7,448 nucleotides of DNA, from positions 1 through 7,448 of the forward strand of contig JAITNZ010000065.1 in NCBI GenBank assembly GCA_031290205.1, read 5' to 3'. Below are positions 1-6,189 of the stretch, piece by piece (the first letter of the stretch is position 1; each line of letters starts with the position of its first letter). A program made the position numbers and the translations under genes. The DNA comes from Spirochaetaceae bacterium. Lineage in GTDB: Bacteria > Spirochaetota > Spirochaetia > Treponematales > Breznakiellaceae. The notes under the pieces are model-generated. The model ran no database searches, was not told the origin of the DNA, and saw only the letters and a list, made by a program, of their open reading frames with translations.

Positions 1-29
1 CACACCCACCCCCACACCCCCCCGCCCCC
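1..29 (-). repeat. C-rich tract, G-quadruplex motif on the minus strand
   Basis: Four C runs at 5-7, 9-13, 17-23 and 25-29 are separated by only 1 to 3 bases. On the minus strand this is a textbook G3+ N1-7 quadruplex motif. No gene is visible here. Because it sits at the window edge, I cannot tell whether the low-complexity block continues leftward or is an assembly-end artefact. Confidence 0.6.
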
Positions 30-68
30 AAACATACAACATGATAATTTTTAAATTTCACTTTCACA

Positions 69-93
69 CCCCCCCCCCCCCCCCCCCCCCCCC
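69..93. repeat. 25-base poly-C homopolymer
   Basis: There are 25 consecutive C residues. Tracts this long are prone to slipped-strand length change, and poly-G/C tracts are known phase-variation elements in Treponema (for example upstream of tpr genes in T. pallidum). An ATG at 41 reads through the tract as a proline run. The tract length determines the frame entered downstream (see findings). Base callers also miscount such tracts, so the exact length is uncertain. Confidence 0.95.
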
Positions 94-209
94 ATTACGG
101 AATAGCAAGTCATCGTCAAAAAACAGCTCTTTTTTGCACTTTTTTCACTATTATCAACGGCGCGAATCGGGGGCAAAAACGCGCTGTTCTTCAGCATTCT
201 GCGGCAGAA

Positions 210-488
210 ATGCATGGTTGGACGATAGAAAACCAACCTATTTCAAGAATGATGGCAAAGTGTTTTCAATGCATCCATCACCTCAAAAACGGCAGCTGGA
301 AAAGCCTGCAAGGAGAACACAATGAAGTCGAAATTTGTGCATTAATGGTGGCTCTGGACGTGAAACGGCGTCAAGCGCTTTTTTCCCTTTTTAGGTACTT
401 TTTTGAGATAAACCGCAGAGGACGCGGAGAGCGCAGCGATGAAGAATGGACAGTGGACAAAGGTATTGGACGCCGCGCAAGCGGCTGA
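210..488 (+). CDS. Uncertain hypothetical ORF, possibly a gene remnant
   Basis: I do not recognise this protein. The ATG at 210 opens a 92-residue frame ending in TGA at 486-488. The same frame is free of stops back to position 48, so about 147 codons are open across the C25 tract, but no ATG lies in it before 210. There is no convincing ribosome binding site at 210. The product is basic with several Cys and His residues near its start and no signal peptide or membrane segment. Its last ~25 residues come from DNA that looks like a dispersed intergenic repeat (411-460), which argues against a functional C-terminus. It could be chance, a degraded gene, or the distal part of a phase-variable gene controlled by the C tract. 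Confidence 0.15.
   Translation: MHGWTIENQPISRMMAKCFQCIHHLKNGSWKSLQGEHNEVEICALMVALDVKRRQALFSLFRYFFEINRRGRGERSDEEWTVDKGIGRRASG
322..345 (+). CDS. Seven-codon mini-ORF with strong RBS
   Basis: AAGGAG at 310-315 lies six bases before an ATG at 322, the best Shine-Dalgarno/start pair in the first 600 bases. The frame reads MKSKFVH and stops at TAA (343-345). That stop overlaps an ATG at 345 (TAATG), which is in frame with the ORF ending at 488 and would give a 47-residue product. It may be a leader-type coupling, a broken start of a decayed gene, or chance. Confidence 0.15.
   Translation: MKSKFVH
409..460. repeat. Dispersed-repeat-like segment
   Basis: The stretch starting AACCGCAGAGGACGCGGAG at 411 has the internally repetitive GCAGAGGACGC pattern that recurs in intergenic DNA of many bacteria, including termite-gut treponemes as I recall it. 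It ends with a GGACAGTGGACAA motif. The function is unknown. Identity as a dispersed repeat is from recollection of the motif, not a search. Confidence 0.35.
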
Positions 489-499
489 AAAGAAGCCGC
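481..499. other. Small GC hairpin
   Basis: GCGGCT at 481-486 pairs perfectly with AGCCGC at 494-499 around a 7-base loop. No T run follows, so it is not a convincing intrinsic terminator. It overlaps the end of the uncertain ORF (stop 486-488). Confidence 0.4.
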
Positions 500-536
500 C
501 CATAGGGCGACTATAAAATTGGAGTTAGAAATAATA

Positions 537-611
537 TCCGCGAATTGACGCGAATTATCCTGAATGATTATATATCCGTAATTATTCGCGTTAATTCGTG
601 TAATTCGCGGA
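537..611. repeat. Imperfect inverted repeat, MITE-like
   Basis: The left arm (537-557, beginning TCCGCGAATTGACGCGAATT) pairs with the right arm (592-611, ending TAATTCGCGGA). It has a 10-base perfect outer stem, a one-base bulge, then about 10 more bases with one mismatch. The loop of about 34 bases is AT-rich. The CGCGAATT word is repeated inside each arm. The sequence resembles the ATTCGCGTTAATTCGTG class of short dispersed intergenic repeats found in many phyla. No ORF is present, so it would be a non-autonomous element or a structured RNA. Confidence 0.7.
545..574 (+). promoter_or_regulatory. Candidate sigma-70 promoter for the lipoprotein gene
   Basis: TTGACG at 545-550 and TATATA at 569-574 are separated by 18 bases, close to the sigma-70 consensus. 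The pair lies inside the inverted repeat, so the repeat may supply the promoter. Transcription would begin near 581 and leave a leader of about 90 bases holding the right arm of the repeat. The AT-rich stretch at 618-651 offers weaker alternatives. Confidence 0.35.
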
Positions 612-659
612 CAAATTTCTTATTATATTTATCAAGTAGAACGACTATAACTTTATTTT

Positions 660-665
660 AGGAGA
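660..665 (+). promoter_or_regulatory. Ribosome binding site AGGAGA
   Basis: AGGAGA lies six bases before the ATG at 672 and is a near-perfect Shine-Dalgarno. It fixes the start of the lipoprotein gene, and the encoded signal peptide begins exactly there. Confidence 0.85.
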
Positions 666-671
666 AAAATT

Positions 672-2609
672 ATGGAAAACAAAATTACAAAATTTGCAAT
701 CGGGAGCGTTGTGCTTATCGTGTTAGCTTTCGCCGGCGTGTTTGCCTCTTGCAATGCGATTGCGGATACATCAGGGCTGAATCTTACACCCGAGACGGTG
801 TGGATTAGTTTGACGCCGACTAAGGCGGCGCTTGAGGGCGGAACCTTAACGGCTACGCTGACGCTCGACTTTAGCAAGGAGATTAAGGAGTTGGTCGAGA
901 CCCTCGGCGAGGAGGGGCTTGCAAAACTCTTCACGTTTGAGTATCACAGTTCGACTGAGTCTGGAATCACGGCGACCGGCGTGAAGAAAATGGTGGCGGG
1001 AATCTATACGCTGAAGGTGAAAAAAGTGCCCGATGATGCCGAAGGCATTGTTCTGGTAACCATCAAAAAAACCGGCATCGCGCCCGCTACCCGTATATGG
1101 GCTTTGAATGGGGATGTCGTCCGCGATGCCGATGTGACGGCGTCGTTGCTCGACTTCAGGTTTGAGGCAGGCAAAAACGCGGCTCTTTCCAAGGACGCGG
1201 TCGGTGGCATCGACCATGGGGCGGGAACGGTCGTGGTGGTGTTGCCGTTCGGAGTGCCGACCAGTCCGCTCATCCCAACGCTTAAAACCAATCCGGGGAA
1301 TACTTTTATACCGGAGACACAAACCAACTTTTCGGGGGACGTTTTATACACGATTAGCACCGCCAAATCCATTACGGTCCAAAATCAAAAAACATATACG
1401 GTGAGTGTGATGCAGCAGACACAAGAATCAGCGAGCATCCTATCCTTCGGCTTTACGAAGGAAGAAAATTCCGCCGCTGGACTTGCCGCCTCGGTTTCCG
1501 GCAGCATTGACGATGAAGCCAGCCCCAAAACCATCACCGTTACCGTGTCCGCAGAGACAGACTTGAGCAAGCTGAAGCCGATTATCATCCATTCGGGGGC
1601 GGGTATTTCGCCTGCAAACTTGGCAAGCCGGGACTTTAGCAATTCGCTCACCACTCCGGTAGCATATACGGTAACGGCGGCAAACGGCACTACTACGGTG
1701 GAATATTGGGTAATGGTTCAGAAGGAAGGATACGTTCCGCCGCCGTTGCCGCCGCCGGAAGAGATCTATGATTATACGGCTCACAGTAACAGTTGGAATG
1801 ACCTTAGCCAGTTTATCATCGACAACCAGGGATCTTCCAACGGCGTGGCAAATCCCGCCCGCATCAAGATAATCAATGCAGGCGAGCTGGATGCGGTGGC
1901 AATGACGGCGGTCAACGGCAAAGTGAGCGATGCCGCTCAGTATGTTTCGCTGAACTTCGGCGAAGGCAACAGCTTTGCGAACAACGAGGTAACTTCGCCA
2001 GTGATGGACGACATCATAAAGGATAACAGCTACATCAAAGGCATTGCGCTGCCCGAGGGCGTAACCGGATTCAATGGATACGACGAGCTTGTGGTGGGGA
2101 CCCCATCCTACTATGTTTATCATTACGCATTTACCAACTGCCAGTATCTTACCAGCATAACTCTTCCGTCAAGCGTAAGCACTATCGGCATGCATACATT
2201 CGAGAACTGCACCGGACTTACCAGCATAACTCTTCCGGCAAGCGTAAGCACTATCGGTATGTATGCATTCGCGAACTGCACCAGCCTTGCCAACATAACC
2301 TTTCCGGCAAGCCTCACCTGGATCTACGATGCCGCATTCGGAGGCTGCACCAGCCTCACCAGCATAGACATGTCCGTATGCACAGGGACCGTCACGCTCT
2401 GTGATCGTGTGTTCTATGGCAATCCATGGAACGGGCAAACCTCCGGACTTGTCAGCGCGACCCTGGGTGCCATTGATTTCAGCTATTACTACGGTCAATT
2501 CCCCGGCGACGACGGCGAAGGCGGCGACGACATGATAGACATATACGATGGACCGGGAACGTATACGCGAGATCCAGCCGGGACGCTGTGGTCAAAACAG
2601 CCGTTATGA
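672..2609 (+). CDS. BspA-like leucine-rich-repeat lipoprotein
   Basis: This is a predicted exported lipoprotein of 645 residues. Residues 1-26 form a lipoprotein signal peptide (MENKITKF, then a hydrophobic stretch), with a loose spirochaetal lipobox FAS-C and lipidated Cys27. Residues ~28-155 look like an Ig-like beta domain. Two tandem beta domains follow (~158-252 and ~255-352), each starting with a LLDFRF/ILSFGF-type strand and ending in YTVSVMQQ or YWVMVQKE. They resemble DUF5018-type cadherin/Ig-like repeats. A proline hinge (PPPLPPPEE, ~354) leads to a LRR_5/BspA region. From ~493 there are three 23-residue repeats of the LTSITLPxSVSTIGxxxFxNCT type, then a degenerate fourth. The acidic Gly/Asp-rich tail ends GTYTRDPAGTLW, a style I associate with treponemal surface proteins. 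BspA-type LRR proteins in oral bacteria and T. denticola bind host or bacterial surfaces, so adhesion is inferred, not shown. The start is fixed by AGGAGA. It appears monocistronic, with 670 bases before the next gene. Confidence 0.85.
   Translation: MENKITKFAIGSVVLIVLAFAGVFASCNAIADTSGLNLTPETVWISLTPTKAALEGGTLTATLTLDFSKEIKELVETLGEEGLAKLFTFEYHSSTESGITATGVKKMVAGIYTLKVKKVPDDAEGIVLVTIKKTGIAPATRIWALNGDVVRDADVTASLLDFRFEAGKNAALSKDAVGGIDHGAGTVVVVLPFGVPTSPLIPTLKTNPGNTFIPETQTNFSGDVLYTISTAKSITVQNQKTYTVSVMQQTQESASILSFGFTKEENSAAGLAASVSGSIDDEASPKTITVTVSAETDLSKLKPIIIHSGAGISPANLASRDFSNSLTTPVAYTVTAANGTTTVEYWVMVQKEGYVPPPLPPPEEIYDYTAHSNSWNDLSQFIIDNQGSSNGVANPARIKIINAGELDAVAMTAVNGKVSDAAQYVSLNFGEGNSFANNEVTSPVMDDIIKDNSYIKGIALPEGVTGFNGYDELVVGTPSYYVYHYAFTNCQYLTSITLPSSVSTIGMHTFENCTGLTSITLPASVSTIGMYAFANCTSLANITFPASLTWIYDAAFGGCTSLTSIDMSVCTGTVTLCDRVFYGNPWNGQTSGLVSATLGAIDFSYYYGQFPGDDGEGGDDMIDIYDGPGTYTRDPAGTLWSKQPL
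2148..2354 (+). repeat. Tandem 69-base LRR-encoding repeats
   Basis: Three head-to-tail 69-base units lie at 2148-2216, 2217-2285 and 2286-2354, each coding one 23-residue LRR. I count about 7 differences between units 1 and 2. Unit 3 is more diverged, and a partial fourth follows from 2355. The near identity of units 1 and 2 indicates recent duplication or gene conversion and would allow repeat-number change in frame. Confidence 0.85.
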
Positions 2610-2623
2610 GGAATGGAGTACTG

Positions 2624-2688
2624 CCGCGCGTTTTGCGGTTAGGGCTTTACTGTTAGGCAATAACCGTAGCACTTAGACGGGGGGGCGT
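2624..2688 (+). repeat. 65-base direct repeat, copy 1
   Basis: It runs from CCGCGCGTTTTGCGGTTAG to ACGGGGGGGCGT. It aligns without gaps to 2903-2967 with 3 mismatches in 65, all near the middle (2657-2664). It begins 14 bases after the lipoprotein stop codon. No ORF or known family was recognised. Confidence 0.9.
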
Positions 2689-2689
2689 A

Positions 2690-2749
2690 GGGGGAAGGCT
2701 TTCTCGGGCAGCGGCACAAGCGCTGACGCGCCAGTGCTCGCTGCCATAC
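2690..2749 (+). repeat. REP-like hairpin unit A
   Basis: The unit opens with GGGGGAAGGCTTTCTCGG and carries an imperfect hairpin. GCAGCG (2708-2713) pairs with CGCTGC (2739-2744), GCAC (2714-2717) with GTGC (2734-2737), and GCGC (2720-2723) with GCGC (2728-2731) around a TGAC loop, with one bulge and a 2x2 internal loop. It lacks the ACACGACGCCACGAGCA tail seen in units B, C and D, and runs directly into unit B. Confidence 0.8.
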
Positions 2750-2825
2750 GGGGAGGCAATCTCGTGCAGCGGCACAAGCGCGAACGCGCCAGCGATCGCT
2801 GCAATACACGACGCCACGAGCATTT
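2750..2825 (+). repeat. REP-like hairpin unit B
   Basis: This second unit of the left pair has a diverged head (GGGGAGGCAATCTCG), then the same GGCACAAGCGC / GCGCCAG hairpin core with a GAAC loop. It ends with the full tail ATACACGACGCCACGAGCA followed by TTT, exactly as unit D ends. Pair A-B lies downstream of the lipoprotein gene. Confidence 0.8.
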
Positions 2826-2828
2826 GCT

Positions 2829-2843
2829 GGAAGCGCCGCTTCC
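2829..2843 (+). terminator. Weak candidate terminator hairpin
   Basis: GGAAGC at 2829-2834 pairs perfectly with GCTTCC at 2838-2843, loop GCC. It is followed by TGTCTTTAATCGCCTTTTTC, an interrupted T-rich stretch. It could terminate lipoprotein transcription about 220 bases after the stop codon, but the tail is poor for an intrinsic terminator. Confidence 0.25.
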
Positions 2844-2902
2844 TGTCTTTAATCGCCTTTTTCTAACTAAGGGCAGGGCTGAAACCACCTGTGGCGGCGT
2901 TA

Positions 2903-2967
2903 CCGCGCGTTTTGCGGTTAGGGCTTTACTGTTAGGCAGAAACTGTAGCACTTAGACGGGGGGGCGT
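2903..2967 (+). repeat. 65-base direct repeat, copy 2
   Basis: This is the gap-free counterpart of 2624-2688 (62 of 65 identical), offset 279 bases in the same orientation. The two copies bracket the REP-like pair A-B plus about 77 bases of spacer. It ends in ACGGGGGGGCGT immediately before the perfect hairpin at 2969. Confidence 0.9.
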
Positions 2968-2968
2968 T

Positions 2969-2986
2969 GCGGGGGCACTCCCCCGC
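2969..2986. other. Perfect GC hairpin
   Basis: GCGGGGG at 2969-2975 pairs fully with CCCCCGC at 2980-2986 around a CACT loop. The stem is very stable. No T run follows on the plus strand, so a terminator role is not supported. It may be part of the repeat family adjoining the 65-base copy 2. Confidence 0.7.
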
Positions 2987-3049
2987 AGAGGGGGTAACGC
3001 GCAACAACGTGCGCGCGGCGCGCTGATACCGCTGTCTGAACAGTGGTTT

Positions 3050-3077
3050 TTGCTGGCGCTACGCCGTGCTGTATTAA
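3050..3077 (+). promoter_or_regulatory. Weak candidate promoter for the ankyrin-cbiB unit
   Basis: TTGCTG at 3050-3055 and TATTAA at 3072-3077 have a 16-base spacing. The match to sigma-70 consensus is modest. A start near 3085 would give a leader of almost 200 bases containing the 3117-3136 hairpin. TATACT at 3139-3144 is another possible -10 but has no matching -35. Confidence 0.15.
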
Positions 3078-3116
3078 CCCCCAACGCCCTCAACGTTTCG
3101 GGCGCAGTTATTGGGC

Positions 3117-3136
3117 GAGGGGGAGACTTCCCCCTC
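3117..3136. other. Perfect GC hairpin
   Basis: GAGGGGGA at 3117-3124 pairs completely with TCCCCCTC at 3129-3136 around a GACT loop. It is not followed by a T run on the plus strand and lies 144 bases before the ankyrin start. It could be a transcript-stabilising or element-boundary structure. No function can be assigned. Confidence 0.7.
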
Positions 3137-3265
3137 CTTATACTGGAGATTTCCATAGCGCCTACCTGATTTACCCAGAATTTGGAAGTGCACCCTCCTG
3201 AGTAGTAATGGGATTTTTTATTTTTTTTGCTTAGGTTCCTCATCAAAACTGCCGAAAATGAAGAC

Positions 3266-3270
3266 AGAGG
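3266..3270 (+). promoter_or_regulatory. Ribosome binding site AGAGG
   Basis: AGAGG lies nine bases before the ATG at 3280 and supports that start for the ankyrin gene. The alternative in-frame ATG at 3304 has only GGAAGAAG about 15 bases upstream, which is too far. An out-of-frame ATG at 3272 lies too close to the site. Confidence 0.5.
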
Positions 3271-3279
3271 TATGCCCGA

Positions 3280-6189
3280 ATGGAAGAAGTGCGAGTTTTT
3301 CGAATGGAAAAGAAATCTCCGGTTTTGTTTGCTTTTTGCGTGTTTTCGTTTGTGTTTCTGTTTTTTAGCGGTGCCGGTCTCTTTGCCGGCGGGAAGGGCG
3401 AGGCTGTTCCCGACACGAGCGCTGAATCGGCGCCGGTGTCAGGTGCGCCTGCGGTAGCGCCCCGAGCGGAAAGGACGCCGCTCACGAGGATAGAAGAACT
3501 TATCCGTCAGGGGAAAATCGAAGACGCGAAGATGTATTTTATCTCTAACCTTGGTCCGAACGACAAGGCTGGCGATGGGAAAAACGCGATTCATTATGCC
3601 GCTCTTGCCCAAGATAGCGCGCTTATCGACTTTTTTATCCGGCTGGGAACCTTGCCCGATGTCTCCGATGATGAAGGGCGGACGCCGCTGACTATCAGCG
3701 CGGGTTTTCTGGATGCCGAGAGCGCGAAAATTCTGGTAGTTGCGGGCGCGAATATTCATCACAAGCCCGCGTCGGGCGATTCCGTAGCGCAAATTGCGAT
3801 AGCAGCGGGGGACAGCACATTCCTCAGCTCAATTATCACCGAGAACTCCCTGTTCGCGAGCGATGAAAACGGGAACACGCTCCTCCATTTAGCCGCCGAT
3901 TCGGGAGATGCCTCGGTGGTGCAGACGATACTCAAGGCGCTAAGGGGAACGAATCTTGCCGCGCTTGCTTCCAAAAAAAACAGCGCCGGCAAAACGGCGT
4001 TAGACCTCTGTTTCGCGCACCGTGATTCACGCCCTCATGCCGATACTTCAGTTTTTATCATCACTGCGGGTGGGAATTCGAGCGACCCATTCTATCCCTA
4101 TTTTGCGCCGGCGGTTCGCAGCCAATACTACAATCAACGGGCGTCGAACGGCGTTTCGCCGCTGCACTTTGCCGTCCGCGAGCGCTATACCGGCTGGACG
4201 GATTATTTGCTGGATAATGGCGCCGACCCTAATATCAAAAACACTTCCGGCGACACGCCCTTGATAGAATCGGCGCGTATTGGCGACATTGATACGCTGC
4301 GCAAGCTCATGCAGCATGGCGCGAATGTTGATGTGCAGGATGCGAAGGGGAACACGGCGATGCATATTGCGATTCCCGCCCCCGACCATCGCGAAGCGCT
4401 GGAAATCCTCTTGGCAAACGGAGGGAACCCGAATATTCGTGATGAACGCGGCGACTCTCCCGCTCATATCGTCATTGCTTTGCGCCGCCCGCCTGATGTG
4501 CTGGAAGTCCTCTTACTCAATAAGGCTGATGTTTCGATTCATAACATTAAAGGCGAGACCCCCCTTTTTACTGCTGTTGACAAGGACTGCGCGGAATTAA
4601 TCCCGCCGCTGCTCGCCTCTGGCGCGGACATTTTTGCGGCAACGAATACAGGGATTACGCCGTTTCAGCGAGCGTTGCAGAAGGCTGATAACGCCGTTCT
4701 ACAAGAGATTATTACTGAGTCGGCTGTCCGTCAGAATGACAGCGGAGGGAATACGCCGCTGATTGCCGCCGTCAAACTTGCGGCAAACCCCGATATAATC
4801 CGCCTGATCCTCGATAAAAACGCGCTGGTGAATGCCCGCAACCAGGAAGGCGATACGGCGCTGCATATAGCGATTAAGCAGAATAATGCCGCCACAGGCG
4901 AGATGCTCCTCGCCCGCAATGCCGATATTTTTCTGCAAAACGCCAAAGGAGAAAGCCCGCTCTATCTAGCCTTTTTTAGTCCGGGTGGACCGAGGGAGTG
5001 GCTGCTCACCGGACCGGTGTTTACGCTGAGCGATGCACAGGGAAATACGATTTTGCATCAAGCCACCCAGTGGCAACTCGATAGGATTATTCCGATAATT
5101 GTCCGGCGCGGCGCCAAGGTCGAGGCTCAGAATGCGCTGGGCGAGACGCCGCTCTTCATGGCGGTGCGTATCAATTCGGCGCCGACGATACGGAGCCTCC
5201 TCTCTGCCGGAGCTTCGCTTAATGCCCGCGATTCGCTGGGGAATACCGTTCTTCACGTTGCCGTGCGCTGGGAGGCGCAATCGGCGGCGGAAGCGCTTAT
5301 CGGCGCAAAGATTGATATTGATGCTTACAACTTATACGGCAACACTGCGCTTCACGATGCGGTAAAGCTGGGACGTTCGACGATGGAGAACCTCCTCGTG
5401 CAGCGCGGCGCCGGTCTGGAAATGCGCGATGTAGACGGCAATACGCCGCTAATGACGGCGGTTGTGATGGGGAATTTCCGTTCCGCCGACCACCTCGCCC
5501 GCTCCGGCGCCGACATTAATACCCGCAACAATAACGGTGAAACGCCGCTTTTGCTTGCCGTTGAAAACGAGCGCAGCGACCTCGTCGCCCTCCTCCTCGA
5601 TAGGGGCGCTCAAATTCACGCGCGGGATGCCGACGGCAAGAGCCCGTTCATCGCCGCCTTGCAGACCTCGCAGCGGATGGTGCTTTCGCTTTTGGGGAAA
5701 GGGCGCGAACAGACTGATGACGCCGGGCGCTCCCCGTTGAGCATCGCGCTTGTGGAAAAGAGGCCAGAATCCGAAATCGAAGCGATAACGTCGTGGGCGG
5801 GGCAACGGCAGCTTTCGATAGTCGACGGGCGGGGCTGGATACCGCTACGCTATGCCGTTGATATGGAAAACTGGGAGGCGGCAAAATTTTTAAGCGACCA
5901 GGGATCCAATGCTTTTTCCGTCGGGCGGGACGGCAAGACGCCGGCGGACATCGTGCTGGAAAGGGGCAACCAGGATGCAATCCGCGCCCTTTTCGGCGGC
6001 AAGTCGATAAACGCCCGCGATACCGGCGGCAACACCGCGCTGCATTACACGGCAAAAATCGGCAACACGGACACGATAAAGTTTTTGCTGGAACTCGGCG
6101 CGGATAAAACCATTCGCAATACGGCGGGGGAAACCGCGGCGGATATTGCGCGGCGCTGGAAACACGAGGCAGCGGCTGACATGCTCTAA
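3280..6189 (+). CDS. Exported giant ankyrin-repeat protein
   Basis: This is a 969-residue protein built almost wholly of ankyrin repeats, which form helical solenoids that bind other proteins. Residues 9-36 are a signal peptide (MEKK, a Phe-rich core, then GLFA before GGKGE) with a likely signal peptidase I site after Ala36. No later membrane segment is visible, so a periplasmic or secreted place is inferred. A low-complexity Ala/Pro/Ser linker (~37-65) precedes about 26 repeats of ~33 residues from ~98 to the end. They are recognisable by GNTxLHxA, GETPLxxAV and LLxxGAxxxxRD. A non-canonical insert (~246-290, with SDPFYPYFAP) splits the solenoid after repeat 5, and repeats 11, 14 and 21-24 are degenerate. 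The start at 3280 has AGAGG nine bases upstream; 3304 (Met9) is an alternative. The TAA overlaps the cbiB ATG, so the two are translated together. Role in cobalamin metabolism is not shown; a scaffold or partner-binding role is inference. Confidence 0.9.
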   Translation: MEEVRVFRMEKKSPVLFAFCVFSFVFLFFSGAGLFAGGKGEAVPDTSAESAPVSGAPAVAPRAERTPLTRIEELIRQGKIEDAKMYFISNLGPNDKAGDGKNAIHYAALAQDSALIDFFIRLGTLPDVSDDEGRTPLTISAGFLDAESAKILVVAGANIHHKPASGDSVAQIAIAAGDSTFLSSIITENSLFASDENGNTLLHLAADSGDASVVQTILKALRGTNLAALASKKNSAGKTALDLCFAHRDSRPHADTSVFIITAGGNSSDPFYPYFAPAVRSQYYNQRASNGVSPLHFAVRERYTGWTDYLLDNGADPNIKNTSGDTPLIESARIGDIDTLRKLMQHGANVDVQDAKGNTAMHIAIPAPDHREALEILLANGGNPNIRDERGDSPAHIVIALRRPPDVLEVLLLNKADVSIHNIKGETPLFTAVDKDCAELIPPLLASGADIFAATNTGITPFQRALQKADNAVLQEIITESAVRQNDSGGNTPLIAAVKLAANPDIIRLILDKNALVNARNQEGDTALHIAIKQNNAATGEMLLARNADIFLQNAKGESPLYLAFFSPGGPREWLLTGPVFTLSDAQGNTILHQATQWQLDRIIPIIVRRGAKVEAQNALGETPLFMAVRINSAPTIRSLLSAGASLNARDSLGNTVLHVAVRWEAQSAAEALIGAKIDIDAYNLYGNTALHDAVKLGRSTMENLLVQRGAGLEMRDVDGNTPLMTAVVMGNFRSADHLARSGADINTRNNNGETPLLLAVENERSDLVALLLDRGAQIHARDADGKSPFIAALQTSQRMVLSLLGKGREQTDDAGRSPLSIALVEKRPESEIEAITSWAGQRQLSIVDGRGWIPLRYAVDMENWEAAKFLSDQGSNAFSVGRDGKTPADIVLERGNQDAIRALFGGKSINARDTGGNTALHYTAKIGNTDTIKFLLELGADKTIRNTAGETAADIARRWKHEAAADML

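Larger units (their letters stand above)
2610..3279. other. Repeat-dense intergenic region without a supported gene
   Basis: No convincing gene is present in this 670-base stretch. In order it holds: 65-base direct repeat copy 1 (2624-2688), two REP-like hairpin units (2690-2825), a spacer with a small hairpin (2829-2843), 65-base repeat copy 2 (2903-2967), a perfect hairpin (2969-2986), a CG-alternating patch near 3011-3022, a second perfect hairpin (3117-3136), and T-rich DNA (3211-3228) before the ankyrin gene. Small open frames on both strands (for example 2734-2955 and minus 2673-2951 and 2932-3246) are made from these repeats and lack RBSs. I saw no cobalamin riboswitch here. Confidence 0.8.

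Noticed and set aside
1440..2123. Minus-strand open frame (227 codons) inside the lipoprotein gene
   Set aside because: It is antisense to a clearly coding region with signal peptide and domain structure; its composition (Arg, His, Val) is that of a reverse-strand shadow.
2690..2825. CRISPR array
   Set aside because: Only two adjoining units of unequal length occur, with no spacers of uniform size between them and no cas genes.
2652..2937. Integron attC sites (GTTAGGC at 2652-2658 and 2931-2937)
   Set aside because: Treponema integrons are known and GTTAGGC fits the GTTRRRY half-site, but I found no matching RYYYAAC partner at a suitable distance and no cassette gene or integrase.
2673..3246. 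Small open frames on both strands of the intergenic region
   Set aside because: They are translations of the repeat units (for example AASTGASALV-type peptides that recur at 7145-7408), lack RBSs and show no independent coding signal.
2968..3279. Cobalamin riboswitch upstream of the ankyrin-cbiB unit
   Set aside because: No B12-box-like AGCCAGGAGACC core or GCCACTG element is visible despite the downstream corrinoid gene.
3227..3457. Overlapping plus-strand frame across the ankyrin start
   Set aside because: It overlaps the signal-peptide coding region in another frame, has no RBS, and its Cys/Phe/Arg-rich product looks like a frame-shifted reading.
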